This document shows, piece after piece, positions 49,113-62,776 of a stretch of DNA of 64,000 nucleotides (within the stretch, counting starts at the first letter, position 1; each line of letters opens with the position of its first letter). Under the pieces are notes generated by a model. That model made no database searches. It saw only the letters and a program-made list of their open reading frames with translations, and had not been told where the DNA came from. Source of the stretch: Cyanoderma ruficeps (lineage: Eukaryota > Chordata > Aves > Passeriformes > Timaliidae); the NCBI GenBank assembly GCA_008694505.1, contig VZDJ01001050.1, positions 1 to 64,000 on the forward strand. The letters are read 5' to 3'. Made by a program: the position numbers and the translations under genes.

Positions 49113-52066
49113 CAAATTATTGAGCAGTTATAATTAATAACAGAGTTACAACATTCTCTTTCACCCTTTTGGTAGAGGTTGTTGGCTCACCATGAGGTGC
49201 TCATGCTGTTGCTCATATAAACAAGAGCAATTATATCTGATTAGATGATGACTGCCTGTAATTCAGGCTGTGAAGGTTGAGGAAAAGACACATTTCGAAT
49301 GTCAGTAATTTTTTTGTTGAAAACAGCCAAGTTAACACTGAAACAGGGTTCTTCTAATTGTTTCTTTTGTAATTTATAATACAAACATAGCAATTAGCGA
49401 AACTGAGTGATCTTCCTTTTTTTTTTCTCTTAGAGAAGAAACTTCTAGACATTGAACAGCTATTCTGAGTTAACTTCTGGAAGACCATACTCTGCTCAAT
49501 TATTGCAACATAATTCTTCAAGTGGTACAGCTTGACTGACACAAATTACGTAACTGAATGACTGAATTAAAATTGTGGTAGTCTTTATTTCTCTCTTTCC
49601 TTTAGAAAGCATGCTGGTTCTCCTAGTACAGCAAAACAAGCTATATCCTTTTTCTAGAAATATTAAACTAAGCTAATGTCAACAAATTTAATCTCTAACT
49701 ACTGTGTCGAAAGTCAGTTATTAGCTCCCAATGTAGTAATCAGCTCTGCAGTGTTTCCCATTTTCTTAATTCTGTTCAAAATGGGAAATTTTGTTACACT
49801 GTTTTCCAGGAGAAAAGGATCTGGGCTTTTTTTCGGCTATTGTTCTAGAAGCAATAAGCAAAACACTCTCAACAAAATCTGAAACCCCAGGAGAACTCAG
49901 TTGGGATTTGAATATGGAGGAAATCTTCCAATTTTTTGTGTGCAACTCTTCCCGATTCTTAAGCCTTCTCCTGTAAGAATTTAAAGTATGGGAATTTTCT
50001 GACTCCATACAGCTATGAATATCTGAAGACAGATTTCTGTGGTTTAGTTTTTGTCTCTCTTCCATGTACCCAGAATAGTAGTGTGCTAAGATACTAACCC
50101 AGAATTCCAAAGAGAATTTCAAAGCATTTTCAGCTGCTATACAAGCACCATCACCTCTCAGTGTTTTCATAAATGTGAAATATATTGCCAATATATATTT
50201 TACCTCTTACCATATTCTGTTCCAGGGCAATTAGGGATTGAAAAGATAGATAATACCATAGATTAATTTCAAGTATTGAGTAATGAAGTTTTCTAGTCTA
50301 TCCACATCTATTTTCAGTAAGGAACAAAATGAACATTAACAGTCCACCTGAACTATTCAAATTAATAGAACAGTAACCTTTTAATATCATTCTTCTAAAG
50401 TGTCCAAAAGAAAAAAGATGGATCAAAACCAGAATGAAATTACTCTTCACCTACTACTACTTCTTTCTTGAGGTCCATGCCTTCTGACACTCCAAAAAGG
50501 CTGGTGAGATTCTATAGGTCAGTGCTTTTGTCTGTTTCTAGTAAAACAGCTAAAACAATTGTTTACAGCTTACACGACTAACCCTTTGAGAGGTTACAGA
50601 GTAGCCTCCACACGTAACCAAAATGCCTGTAGCAGAGGCAACATTAAACTTTGAAATTCTAACATTTAGATGTTCTCCCTCTACAGTTAAGTGAGATCTT
50701 TAGCTGTACTAAATTTTAGACATAAGCATTAAATTCTAAGCATGGTGAGCTTTTTAGGTTCAAGAAATGTCACTAGAATAATTTCTCTAAATATATTAGG
50801 AGAGAATTTTTATTCTCTTGGGCAAGACTCCTCAGCCTTTTCTTCATGCTGTGGACAATATTTCCTTGCCTACAGAGGCATTCATCACCATTTCAGTTGC
50901 CTTTTCAGTGGAATGCCTCCTCTACCCACAGCTGCATGCTCCAGCAGTCACTCACACATGAAGAATATTTTAGGAAAGTGGTTTCTATAATTTTAGCTTC
51001 TGTTAACACACTTAAGTAGCTGGAAAACAGAGAGAAGAGCCAACACTATAAGACCAGCCAGCTCTCTCTATGTCATCAGCAAGAGCTCTGGGAAGTATCA
51101 ATGCTTCACAGATTTTGGAAACTCCTGTAGAAGAGATCTAAGATCACAACCACAAAGAATTTTTGGACTTGTCAGTGGGTAGAAATGCCTTCATCAGCAT
51201 ACATAAGGACATGATTTTTAGCCTAAATTTCCATTAGACTCCTGGATCAAAATTTTTTGATTAGAATTCTGAAGTATCTTATGATTTAAACAAGGAGAAA
51301 ATCCTAATCTAAATAAATAAACCTTTATTTATTCCTTTGTTAAAAAAGTATTAAAGTGTCTGTAAATAATGATTATAAAGCAAAAAAATTTTATACATTA
51401 TCTATTTCATTGATATACCACTATATTTAACACAGTGACATCGGTAGGTGCAGCATTTCAGAAATCTGAGGGAAATATGGTAATTATCCCATCACAGCCT
51501 GCCTGGGAGATACATCAACTTGCCTTGTTGTCTCTCTTTCCATTAGCCATGCTGCCTGCAGTCTGCAGGCCTACTTGCTCTGACCAGAGGAGCTGCTTTG
51601 CAGAATATGTGCTGTTCTTCATCCTGGGCCTGGAGACAGGCAATTTCCTCCAGACTGAGGGAGCTTCAGGAGAGAAGTTGTATATACAGGGGAGAGAGTC
51701 ATTTCCCCTCTTCTCAGTTGCAGCCCTAGGGGTGGATTAAAGCTGCTTAGTCTTCCCCCTCAGCATCAATTCCTGCTTCACAGGCTTCACCTCTGCTTCA
51801 CAGGCTGGTTCTTACCTAACTATGATCCTCTTGTAATTCATGAAGCGAAATGCACACTATGGTTGCTTTAAACTAGCTCTACTCTGGTAGCAAGGTTACC
51901 ACAGTGCTATGGATAATCACACAGATTAATTCAGGAAGTATTCATGCAATTACTCAGACTACTTTTGTAACAAAAGTCACATGAATACTGGCCTACCTGA
52001 GTGTGTTTTGTTTTTTCTTAACTACTGAGAACTTATTTTTCATGTCAGAATTGGTGGTTGATCAAT

Positions 52067-52120
52067 CTTCTACTATGCACTCTCAGCATAGTAGAAGCAT
52101 CGGTGATGCTTCTACCTATG
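52067..52120. repeat. Two overlapping perfect hairpins sharing one arm
   Basis: cttctactatgc (52067-52078) pairs with gcatagtagaag (52086-52097). The second segment also pairs forward: gtagaagcatc (52091-52101) with gatgcttctac (52105-52115) around loop ggt, extended by cata/tatg across one bulged c. The two structures exclude each other. Confidence 0.9.
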
Positions 52121-53061
52121 AACTACCACAAGAGTTCCCCCTAAAAAGTAAATTTAAAACATTTCTGTAGTATTTGTGTGTTATATCCAGCAATAAAGAC
52201 AATCTAACCAAGCTAGGGTTGCAGTATCTTCATGAGCAATCGTAGTGCTTTGGTAAAGAAATTTCAATCTATTTGTCTCTGTTTGTCACAAATTCAAAAT
52301 CCTGATTACCAACCAAACTGTTATTTATGTCCTTATTGTTATTTAATTCTGGCCATCTTTGATTTTTAATGTGAGCCTTCTCTGCATATCCCAAATCTAC
52401 TATTATTTGTAACAACAAACCTCTCTGTAGCCTGTTGTCTCATAAATCATACATACAACTATCAATAAATGCTCTAGGGTATATCTACCACCTGGACAGT
52501 GCTGAGTGTTTTAAATAGTCCAGAGTTATACATCAACGTATTTAAATCTACTGCAGTGTCACAATGGAGTAAATGCACCTGTGTACAGCTTGGAAAAAAG
52601 ACAATATGTGAACAGTACATCTTATAGACTTGACAGGCCCGATTTAAATAAACCATGAGAATGTCATAACAGCTATTTTCTTTTGTCGAGGGTGCAGATG
52701 TGAATCCCTTCAGAGAAAGATTTGCTGTTTTTAGGGTCATGATTGTGGAAATTGCCTGAGGCCAGGACAAACAGGTTCTGCAAAACCTTTTCTGAGAGGG
52801 GAGGTTCAAGAAGTCTCTTTAAACTTGACAAAACTTGGTAAAGTTAAGCCAATCCATAAACTGTCTACTTGAAGGACTGGAAGATGCAAACAGTCTGAAG
52901 TTTGCCCTTTGGTCTTACTGCTGCTTTATACTTCCTGGTCAATATGATTATGGCAGGAAGAGGATGTAAGCCCCTGCAGTCTGAGAAAGGCATACTTGAG
53001 GCAGTGTGTGTCTCCAGACTGAAAGGCAATAGAGTTTGTGGTCACTTAAAATTATGCCTAC

Positions 53062-53191
53062 CTTGGGGGGCAGGGATCCAGGCTACAGGCCTTCAGCAGC
53101 TGTGGAGGACGACGGCTGCTAACACACAGTGTTTCATCTGCAATCTCCCTAGTTTGTTTGTTCAGACAGGTCACCACAGTCTCCTGGACAC
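53062..53191 (-). CDS. ADAMTSL1: ADAMTSL1 exon B: second half of a TSP1 repeat
   Basis: 130-nt exon with acceptor gtgtgcag before GTGTCCAG and donor CCCAAG followed by GTAGGC. With the last base of exon A it reads GVQETVVTCLNKQTRE and onward to CSLDPCPPR. This completes the TSP1 repeat begun at the end of exon A and supplies its three remaining cysteines. It ends with two bases of an Arg codon, matched by the single first base of exon C. The open frame extends well beyond the exon on the acceptor side (to 53465), but that stretch has no TSP1 character and is intron. Confidence 0.9.
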
Positions 53192-56100
53192 CTGCACACA
53201 ACAAATAATGGTCAGAGCCAGCTCTCTGTACCTGCAGGGGTAGCCAAGGTCTGGGGTGGGCCCAGCAGGACCAGCACGGCTGCAGCACGTGGTGACTCCC
53301 AGCCTCGGGCTGGTAGCACTGGGTCTGCAGCCCCAGCTGTAGACTTGTCATTGCTTTCAGTCTCTCTGAAAGATTTCTCAGTGCTGCAGGAAATAGTCCA
53401 TAGCTCACCTCCATGGACAGAAACTTGTCCAGTGCTCTCATTTTTTCATTTTGAATAAAGTGCAATATGGCATTTTATTTTTCAGCCAAGCAGGCTAAGG
53501 TGTGAAGATGGCCATGGCTTTCATATACTATATTGTACCAAACAGTATGACTTCTACACATGCAAAAGCAAAGTAAAACATGGTCAGACAATTCAGCTGT
53601 TCTCAGTTTACTCTTCTGCATCTATGGGCTTGCACCCAAACCAGAGATGCAAGCCTGCAGAGTATATGTCAGAGCTGGGAAAGAACGGGTTAGAGAAAGC
53701 TGGGAAAGAACAGTAGATGTTGGGACTGAGAGAAGCTGGAAGACTTGGTTATCATGGTTTAACTCAGAAATTTCTTGTTAAGTCCAAGATCCTTATGCAG
53801 TCCATGGCATGCCAGTTACTCTCACTTTTCCTATGACTAGGGGTATCACAGGTTTTTCGGATCACAAGGTTTGAAAGCTAGAACATCAGGGAGTGCAACA
53901 TTACATGCCACAGGGAAGAGGTGGATGAGAAAGGATCTATTTCCTCATGGATAAAAGGGTCTGTGAGGGGTCTGAGGATAATAATTGGCCCGAACATCCT
54001 GAGAATCTAATCCACAGTGGTTCAAATATAATGAAAGTATGCTTTTTACATTCATTCCTGCGTCCTGAGTTAGGAAAAGATTAGTTGAACTCTCAACAAT
54101 TACATTGCAGTTTCAAAACCAACACTTTTCCAAAACATCTCACTGTTTTTAAAAGACACTAATATGAAGGGAAAAAACCAAACAAAACCAAAGTGTTGTA
54201 AGACCTTAAAGACTTCCAAAAACAGTGTCACAAAGATAACAAGATCTTTTGGTATTTCTAATGTCAGAGTACATGTCATTAGGCAAAAAATGATTTTATA
54301 ACCTTCAAGAAAACCAAAGTGTTATATAGCTGATCATAGTTCCTGTGTTCCCAACATTATTCACAGATTCATTGTACTTGATCTCAGTATAGGCTGAGCA
54401 TCCCAGAAAAGAGGCTTGTTAACCATTTTTTTGGCTTCTGTGTGTTTAAGCCTATTAAGGTCATGGCTATGACACAGGACTATGCAGAGTGTCTCCTGTA
54501 TCCCAGGTACTGAAAAAAAGAAAGAAATTTGATAGTTTTGGACATGGACACCAACATCAAAATTACCAAAGTCCTTGTAGTCAGCCAGTGCTGTTGGGAG
54601 TTTCCCTCTTTACCAGGTGGCCCCCTATTTTCAATTTTGCTATTCAAGTAATCTCTCAAAAGACTTAAGAAAAATTGTAAAAAGGGTAGCCTATTGAAAA
54701 GATAGAACAAATGGTAGTGATTTATATCGAGGAAAAGAAATTTACAAAACTTATATATATGAACAAAATGTTCATTGTCCTGTCATGTTCATTATATTTT
54801 TAGCTCAATCATTTTTCTGTTGATCATGTAAACACATTGTGTGCAGCAAACACAAGCATCAGATTCTCCAGAATGGAATGCTCCTACCTGAAGAGCAGAA
54901 GAGGTTCTCTATCTGATGGGAAATGGCACTGTGTTCAAATTACTGGTCTCCCTTTTGCATGGAACATCAGTGCAGGCCTGACATCAATTTGATGAAGCCA
55001 GGAGAGAAGGACTGCTGATCCAAAGGTATGGAAACCATGAAAGTATTTTTCCAAACTCTGTGGAAAGAAACCACTGATTCCTACCACATGCTGGTTGACG
55101 TGTTTCTGTTTGCTAGGCACACAGCTTACTCACCTTCTGTATGTCTTTCTCAGATAAAATTTTGTAAACTGAGTGTACTTCCACAGCTTCAGTTTCTCCT
55201 CTCTGAAGGGTGTCACTAATGAGTTCTTCACCAATTACTATCAATTTAACACTTTTCCATTGTCTGTTTCAATCTTGACTACTGAAAAGGGATGACTATG
55301 AGGTCTTGAATTCCACCTTTCCTCCATTTCTCATTGATGGTTTTATGTTATCAAATCCATATAGCCAAGCTCTGATACTACTGTTCTTCAGTTTTCAGTA
55401 TCCAATCAGCCCTAAACCTCCCTGTAAGTTTATTTCTTATGCTTATTTCTCTCATCTAAGTCATCTCTGATTGCAATTCCAATAATTCTTGTCCATACTA
55501 CAGGCATTCTACTCCGTCTATTAAAATTTCTTTTTTATCTTTGAAAGGTCTTGGTAAGATCAGTAATCTTGCCTGACAGCATAGATATCAGAGAAAATGC
55601 TTCCTGTCAGAATATGGTTGCTAGAATATTTATTGACAGTTTTTGGGTTTAATGGGTTGAGCCAGGGAGAAAAAAAAAGAATCTGGCTTGCTCCAGCAGT
55701 AAAAAATGTGATCAGAATCACTTTCCTCAACTTCTTCTTGAATCTCACAACTGTGCTTTAAATTAGGACGGGTCATTGAACATTTAGATAATATAAAAAC
55801 TTTTGATCATAAATCAGAAATTCAACAGAGCAGAGATAATTAAAAAAGGTATATGAATTTCAGGAAGTTCATTTGCCAAGTAATTGAATTCAAAACAATA
55901 TTTACTGCACAATATTATTAGAACAAAAGCTATCTGCTTTAAAATTGCTTTCCTTGGAACAAAAAAGAAATCAGTTCTCAACAGGAAATCACAGTATAAA
56001 AACGTGTAATGGTGGGATATGAATCTAGGCAGTTTAAGTCCACTTTCAAAACACCATCAAATGAGAATTTCTGTGTTTATATCTACCAGGATAGAATAAT

Positions 56101-57661
56101 TGTTACATGATATTTGATGACAGCTCTGGGAAATGAAGCCACCACCAGCAGAATTTATGTCTAACACATTCCTTCTGGTTGCTGCTTCTGGGAGGTGAAA
56201 GGTTACTTCTGCATCTATCCAGTTTCTTCTCCCAGGACTCCAAAACCAATAAAATTAGTTTGACTAGTCTTGCACCTATGGCCACAAAAATATTAGACTT
56301 AGCATCTGCTAATCTGGCAAGTTTGGAGTTGATGTTGGACAAAAAGAAATCTTGGTAAAAAGTTTTGCTGACAATTGAAAAGGATTAAATTTATAAAGAA
56401 AAATGTCTCCCACAAATCAGTCTCTGTGAATTACATTTGAAAAATACAAGCATAAGCTCTATATTCTAAGAAATTACTTCATTTCAAGAGGATATTTCTA
56501 GCAACCATTCAGGTTTTGGTAGTCATTGTAAAAGTGTGATAAATTGTTACTGTTCTCCAGTAATGAACACAACATATACTCCTGTAAGATCAGTGTTTGT
56601 CACCACTCAGCACACACTAGAGTCACTTTTTTTTTTGTGTTGGAATGAAGCAAAAGTGTCAATGGTCTGACAGCTGTGAACTGCTCTAAACATTGACTAC
56701 CATCAGCAAGCTAAAAGTAAGCACAGAAAACCTTTGCATTATTTTCTACTAATTGTGGTTTTCAAGACTGTAACTGATTACCTGTGAATCTGTACAGATT
56801 ATTAACTCATAAAACGCTGAGTTGTTTTCAGTTCTAAAGTATATGTTTTGTATTTTTCTATAGTAATCCTTTCTTAAATTGCCTGAAAGTCGTGAAGTAA
56901 AAAGACAAGAGCTGAAAAAATCTAGGTTTAATTAAAAAAAAAGTAAAAATACTGGACTGCATGTATTTCTCAGAACTAGTTAAATAAAACTATGGGGGGA
57001 AAAAAGGATACCGGAAATGTGTGTTAATTGTCTATGGTATGTGCAACCTGAGAAATTGATTAGCTTTGAGAACCTACAATTGCCAAGACTACTTGTTTTA
57101 GACAACCACATCATTAGTGCCATTTTTGCCACAAGATTTCTTTTGCACTGGGATGGGAGCTGATGTCCCTTATTGATAGGAGTTAGGGAACTGCTGAGCC
57201 CTTAAAATATCCATTATTTATCTCATCTGCTTTGGGAAGACAATTTACTTCCACATGTTTTTGCTTGCACAGAGCAAACCAAGAGATAAGAACTAAAAAT
57301 GATATGTGATTGTTAGCAGGTAACCAGACCCCTCTAACAACTTTTTTTTGTGATTGCCTTTGGGCAATCAGCTGATAAAGGAAACAGAAATAAGTGATAA
57401 ACACAGCACCCTTAGTGACAATCTGAGCACAGATCTGGAAGTCCTTAACTAAAATATGTTGTGCACATGTGATTTTTCACATTTCTTACCCATGCCTTTT
57501 CAAATGTGTTTGGACTCAACAATCTTTAAGTTTTATTTCCTTCCTAAATGATTCCATGATTCTAACTAGCCACAGCAATACAACATGTCTATGGGTATTA
57601 TGTGCCAAGCCCACGCTTGAAGAAGGAAAGCAAATCCAGCACAGAAACATTTTACACTTAC
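53192..57661 (-). other. ADAMTSL1 intron between exons A and B
   Basis: 4,470 bp with AG/GT borders. I see no recognisable transposon or gene in it, only AT-rich sequence with short homopolymers. Confidence 0.85.
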
Positions 57662-57963
57662 CTCCTCCACAGGACTCTGAGCACTCTGTAAAGCCTTCAT
57701 ATTCCCAGTCATAGAGCTCATCGATCTCCTGCAAGCTGCCATACAAAAGCTGAGTCTCCCCTGGGGTGTATCCAGTTGGCTCCCCACTGCAGGGGCCACT
57801 GTAACAGGCTCTCTGAGACACTGGTTTGGGACCTTCACATTCATCAATAGGCAGATCAGCCACAGACTGAGAGAAAGAGAGGAGCACTTGACATTTCACA
57901 AGGCGCATCTGGCGGCCTACTCCACAGGTGACACTACAGGCGGACCAAGCCTCAGGAATAAAC
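57662..57963 (-). CDS. ADAMTSL1: ADAMTSL1 exon A: TSP1 repeat plus start of the next
   Basis: 302-nt internal exon. The acceptor reads tctcacag before GTTTATTCC and the donor is GGAGGAG followed by GTAAGT. It enters with one base of a split codon and ends with one base of a Gly codon. It encodes a TSP1 repeat starting FIPEAWSACSVTCGVG, with the paired cysteines CEGPK, RACY and GPC. A short acidic linker (around ELYDWEYEGF) follows, then the first half of another repeat, CSESCGGG. CSVTCG is the classic thrombospondin motif, and CxxS/TCxxG is the O-fucosylation consensus for TSP1 modules. It is the most 5' exon I can place. The human protein continues upstream, but I saw no matching exon in 57964-64000. 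Confidence 0.9.
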
Positions 57964-60386
57964 CTGTGAGAATAAGAGAACAAGGCAAATTATGTCCAAA
58001 AATTGCCAGGGGAGAAAAAGCAGGGGAGTCCCACACAGGCCAAATTTTATTTAATGAAAAACAAGTACTTAATCTCATCATACATTTATTAAAAACACAC
58101 ACATAGGAGGTTCCACTGACAACTCAATGGTGGGTCTCCTCATATCCAAGGAGAAAGATAAACCTATGTAACAACCACCTTGATCCTAAAATATCTCAGT
58201 GCAAGGCATCCAACCATCTCCCAATGTGCCCTATGTACATGATGTTCCCACAAGCTACCTTTTGCAAGTATTCAACCTAGATAATCTTTGCCTTAGTTGT
58301 TAATGTTTTTCACTAGTAAGTATTGAGCAGGCTGCTGTTACCAGGTAATTGCAGGACTACATGTAAAATAATTTCAATTATTGTTCTTGTGTCACAGCAA
58401 CTGTTTGTAAACCTAAATTTGAAGCTGGCAAAAGATGAAGAGAATTCATAATTTCTTTAGCTTGTTTTTTTGTTGTTTGGTTTATTTTTCTTTTAAATTT
58501 TTAAATTTAAATTAAAGAAAATTTAAAACAAATAAATAAATGAAAAAAAATTATTTCCCTGGGACGTTTAACTTACATTAAAAAAACCCAAAACTATAAC
58601 AGTGTTTAGTTTCTATTGTGGATTTGTTTATCTGTTGCACTTGGCTTACTGGTCAGTAACCCTTATATGCTCCAAATTTTTCTTTCTGGAAGTCCATGAA
58701 TATTATATTAAAAGCACTTCACAGCTGTCATTTCAATAAAACAGACTGAATTCTATCTCTCATTATTTTCCTCAACAGTGGAATAATTTCTCAGTTTCTC
58801 TGTGCTGTCGCTGCTTTTTCAATGTCAGTGCTAGGAACTGGACTAGCATTTTACTCAAAGTTATCAAGCCTAAGACTCACATTCAAGTCTATACCACATC
58901 ATTACTAGTTTGTTGCAGTAATGTAACACACTTTGTTTTGCTGAGCTCATGCTGAACTAAGCTAACTCCTAAATCTATCCAGAAACAATAGTCTCAGGCA
59001 CTCTGTAATCTGCTACACCTGTGCTTTGATAACTGATGCCAGTGGTATTGGAGCACTAAAGTTATGAATACAGGGTTATTTAGATAGCTTTATCTGACTG
59101 GCTTGCCTTCTTCATTGGCCATTCTTCCAAACTTTTTGCCACAGGCGAGCTCTAAGGCAAGTGTTGTAGTTATACTTTAAGGACTAGAACAAAAGAATGG
59201 ATAGTTGGATCTGGCATCGATCCTCACTGAACCTTGCATGAACACACCCGTTGATAAGACTCCCTCATTTACAGTGTTTGGAATCTGCCTGTTTCTGCAA
59301 ACTCAGCTTTTGAGAGTGTATTTTTCTTGGAAACCTGGCTGTCACTAACAGGATTCCTCTTGCTTTGGTCTTTATTTGGATAGGCCACACCAGAGTTGGA
59401 CAGCTTTACCCAGGGCTGAAGGCAAGACAACTGTATGTTTCAACCGTGGTCTGGGGCTCTAGCAAACTCATTTATTATCTTGGGAATCCCATGAACTGTT
59501 CTGATACAAAGAAAATTTAGTTTTGTGATCAACATTTTTGAAAATATTTTTACTCACCCACTGCCTTTCTCTAGCTGACGAAAGAACTTTTCCTCTATGC
59601 TGAAGTTAAAAAAATCCAAAACCTAAAAGGGAAGGTAGTGTTTTCCCAGGTTGTATATATCAGGATTCCTGAGTGAAACATAACAGTTATTTGGAGCAGG
59701 GAGTGTGCATCTCTTTACCCACTTTTTGTGGTTTATACCAAGATGTTTTTATAACATCTTGTTCTAAACTTGACACCTACTACTAGCACTATACACAGAA
59801 AGTAATGAAAAGAAAAGAAATTAATTGCAGATATTATTATAAAATTTGGAAATATTTATCATGCTGCTACAAAGATGGTGAAAATCCTTTTAGGAGCAAA
59901 GCTTTTGGGAAACCAATGATGTAAATTGATTACATTTTCCTACTCTTAAGATATTTTAACTTAAAATATCAGTCTTGTTTCCAAGATGAGATCTTTCATT
60001 TTGAGATGGTTATATTCCTTAACAGCACAGGTAGGCCACTCTAAGACTGCGGCTGCTGTAATTTTATTTTGATGTGGAAAATCTCCTGTCAGAGATTAAG
60101 GGGTTCTCATCAGCCACTGTGATTTAGATATTTTGACTAGTTGAAACGTACAGTTTCTTAACCTGGAAAATTTAAAGATAGAAACTGTGATCAGATTATG
60201 GAAAAAACAAAGGTCCTAGTCTTCATCAGAATCTGTCTTCTTTATATTTTTGAACACTGTAAATTGTTGTATGACTTTGCTTTCTTGAAGACCTGCTGTA
60301 CCCCAAATCAAAAAGAAGGATATTCTGCAAGGAATTAAAATTATTCATTCAGAAAAACAGAGATACTTCAAATACTTGGAACATTT

Positions 60387-60408
60387 ATGCATGATATGTA
60401 TCATGCAT
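60387..60408. repeat. Palindrome, 10-bp arms, 2-nt spacer
   Basis: atgcatgata and tatcatgcat flank tg. AT-rich, so weaker evidence of anything special than the GC-richer hairpins. Confidence 0.8.
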
Positions 60409-62776
60409 GCAAACATGGGAAGAAAGGAAGAGGATACAAAACAAAATTAAGAACATTGCTAAAGAAGACTAGATCCTTTTTGAAATGAGGCTCGATCTAT
60501 AATTGCCATGTATTGTATTATTTCATCTGAGTCAGCAACTTATAATGAAAATAATAGGACACCTTCAGGAAATGGCATTTTTTTCAGCTATCTAGGCCAA
60601 ATTTCTACATTTTGAGTGATAACTTTGGCAGTGTGATTTAATTCTAATATAACTGTTAGCTGATAAAGAGAAAACTAGCAGAATAAAAGAGTTAAAAGTA
60701 GAAAAAAAGAGGGGAAACTCAAGAAAACCATGCAAAGAAATCTCCATACAGTAATTTATGTAATGTGAATGTATAACATAAATATACAATGTTTCTGAAT
60801 TTTCAATCATCCTAACACCAGAGAACTATAAAGGCTTTCACATATCTTTGTGTTGTCATTAATGACAAGTGTTGCCAAATGGTGAGCACAAACCACAAAA
60901 AGGTATATGAATAAAAAGGGCACAGTTAACGGATTTGAAGTTATTTGTCCTGCATATAGCTCATCTTCCACTGCTCAGCATCAGGCATTTCTGTATGTTA
61001 ATCTCTGAGCTACTTGGAAAATGGAAGCAGTGGAATAGATATACTGGCAAGTAATCTTTTAGAAAATGGGAAAAGATTGATGTATTTCAGATGTCATTCC
61101 ACATGTAATTAAATCCCACTGTAATAATCCTCCCTCTGATAACAATAAACAAGGCAAAGGCAATAAGTCATTCATTCAGCTAAGGACTGATGTATCTTCC
61201 CCTCCATATAGCAACATATACATAACTAGGGAAGTCAGAAGAGAAATAAGAAGACAATGCCAATGCTCCACAGTGGAAGACCTTTCACAGCAGGTCACAG
61301 TGGGTTCAGTATGAGACCCATGGAGAACTCTGCCAAGTGTTTTGGAGATTTTCAAAACTCTTGATGTATGTAGCAACAGCCTTTTCAGTCTAGGATCTGG
61401 GTTCCTACAATATGTGTTATGGAGAAAAAACAAGTGTATACATACTGGTGTGCTTTGAGCTATGGAGAAAAATAGCTATAATTCTTCAATGCTACATAAT
61501 TACATATTGCCCTTAATTTTTATTTCTTAGTGGGTTTTTTGGTTGTTGCTTTTTTTCCTCTGCTTTGTTTGTTTGTTTGTTTTAAACCACCATTGGTTAA
61601 ATCCATGGCTCAGATAAAGTCTGAGGTTTTGTGACATGCACATACCAGTGGGGCTGAGTGTTCTAAGGCAGAGACACCCATTTTTTTAAAGATATCTAAA
61701 CTTAGATACTACTGGTGAAGTGAAATGATCAGTGGTTTCTTTGAGGGCTTGGGAATTTTCTGTGATAGATCTAGAACTGATCACGGACTTCCGGACTCCT
61801 TGTCTTGAGCTGAAATGCAAATTCATACTTTTCGTCCAGGATATGCTACCTTTCCATAGGTTTTAAGGCATGAGTAACACCACAGGATGCTCACATACAG
61901 CACTGGATAGCTGCTGGTGTCATTGTTCAGAGACGTGAAACAAGGGTCGTTACCACTTATCAATAAAATATTAGACTCCATCTATAAGAGTATTAACACT
62001 GGAGGCAGCAGGTCCAATTCCAATCAGGATGATTACATTCTGTCTCTCTGTAGTTTCTTTAAGTTGTCTGAATATGATTTTCCTTCAGCATCTTTATTCG
62101 ATGCTGTTGGTGCTTTTCATTCACTGTTGCCTTTCTCTACAAGGAAAGATAACTGTTTCTGTCCTGTATTGTTATTACACATAAATCCTAAGTAGTTGTG
62201 ACTGTGTATAGTGGGTCCTTGAATGAGTAGATAGAACTCATTACCTAGTGTGCCTGCTGCATTGCTGACCTTCCCTTTGACCAACCACGTATATCAGATC
62301 TTCATACAAAGTGTCCTTATACCTTCTTCTTCCTCCTCTTCTCTATGTGAATCTAAAGAGGACAAGCAATGGCCTAGTAGATAAACCTATATATGTCCTC
62401 ACTATCTTTTTTTTTGGCAATCCAACAATCATAACATGGTTTATTTTTAAAGTAAAACTGTAATAGGAAGTTTCAAACTTACTAACCTGTGAATCAAGTA
62501 CAAAGAACATGATGGAAATTGTTCAACAAGGAAAATCAAATTAAAATAGCTTATGTGTCTTTACAAGCATAAATACCTAAAGAAAAGTAAGAAAGAGATA
62601 TTGAGTGCCTCTGCCACACTAGTATCTCTGTCCATATCCAATCCCCTGTGGGCTTTGTCACCCCTGCTAATGCATGTCAGGAATTTCCCTTTGTTTTTTA
62701 CTGAACTGGCGCCATCATTATGATGGTGCCATCTGGCATCCAGATATTATTGTTTGCCCACTCCCCCATCACTTCA

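Larger units (their letters stand above)
35461..53061 (-). other. ADAMTSL1 intron between exons B and C
   Basis: 17,601 bp, the largest complete intron. Holds a TTA microsatellite with a gap (40356-40390), an ERV LTR (43194-43772), a hexamer repeat with one N (44701-44750), a CR1 3' end (44765-45530), an R/K-rich short frame (48599-48723), a 14-bp tandem repeat (49071-49112) and a double hairpin (52067-52120). The remaining sequence is AT-rich and shows nothing I can name. Frames such as 36450-36689, 42669-43121 and 49766-50191 have no domain-like features. Confidence 0.85.
9012..57963 (-). other. ADAMTSL1: ADAMTSL1 gene, internal part (10 exons seen; both ends outside the window)
   Basis: ADAMTS-like 1 (punctin-1) is a secreted extracellular-matrix glycoprotein related to the ADAMTS proteases but without a protease domain. 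Ten exons on the minus strand were joined by eye. Every intron has AG/GT ends, every junction keeps the frame, and the domain order (five TSP1 repeats, Ig, linker, Ig, Ig, start of a fourth Ig) is that of the long ADAMTSL1 isoform. Blocks such as SASEVVTHLGQT and ALGFDSVSIAVTLAG match my memory of human ADAMTSL1. The paralog ADAMTSL3 has the same architecture and is the main alternative. No start codon, stop codon, promoter or poly(A) site of this gene is in the window. Approximate intron sizes in transcription order are 4.5, 17.6, 5.7, 1.5, 1.2, 5.6, 4.1, 4.3 and 1.8 kb. Confidence 0.88.

Noticed and set aside
49766..50191. 141-codon minus-strand open frame in the gene's orientation
   Set aside because: No similarity to ADAMTSL1 or any domain I know; it lies inside the intron between exons B and C, whose flanking phases already match.
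53192..53465. Upstream extension of the exon B reading frame
   Set aside because: An AG acceptor at 53192-53193 fits the phase of exon A exactly, and the extension lacks TSP1 cysteines, so it is intron.
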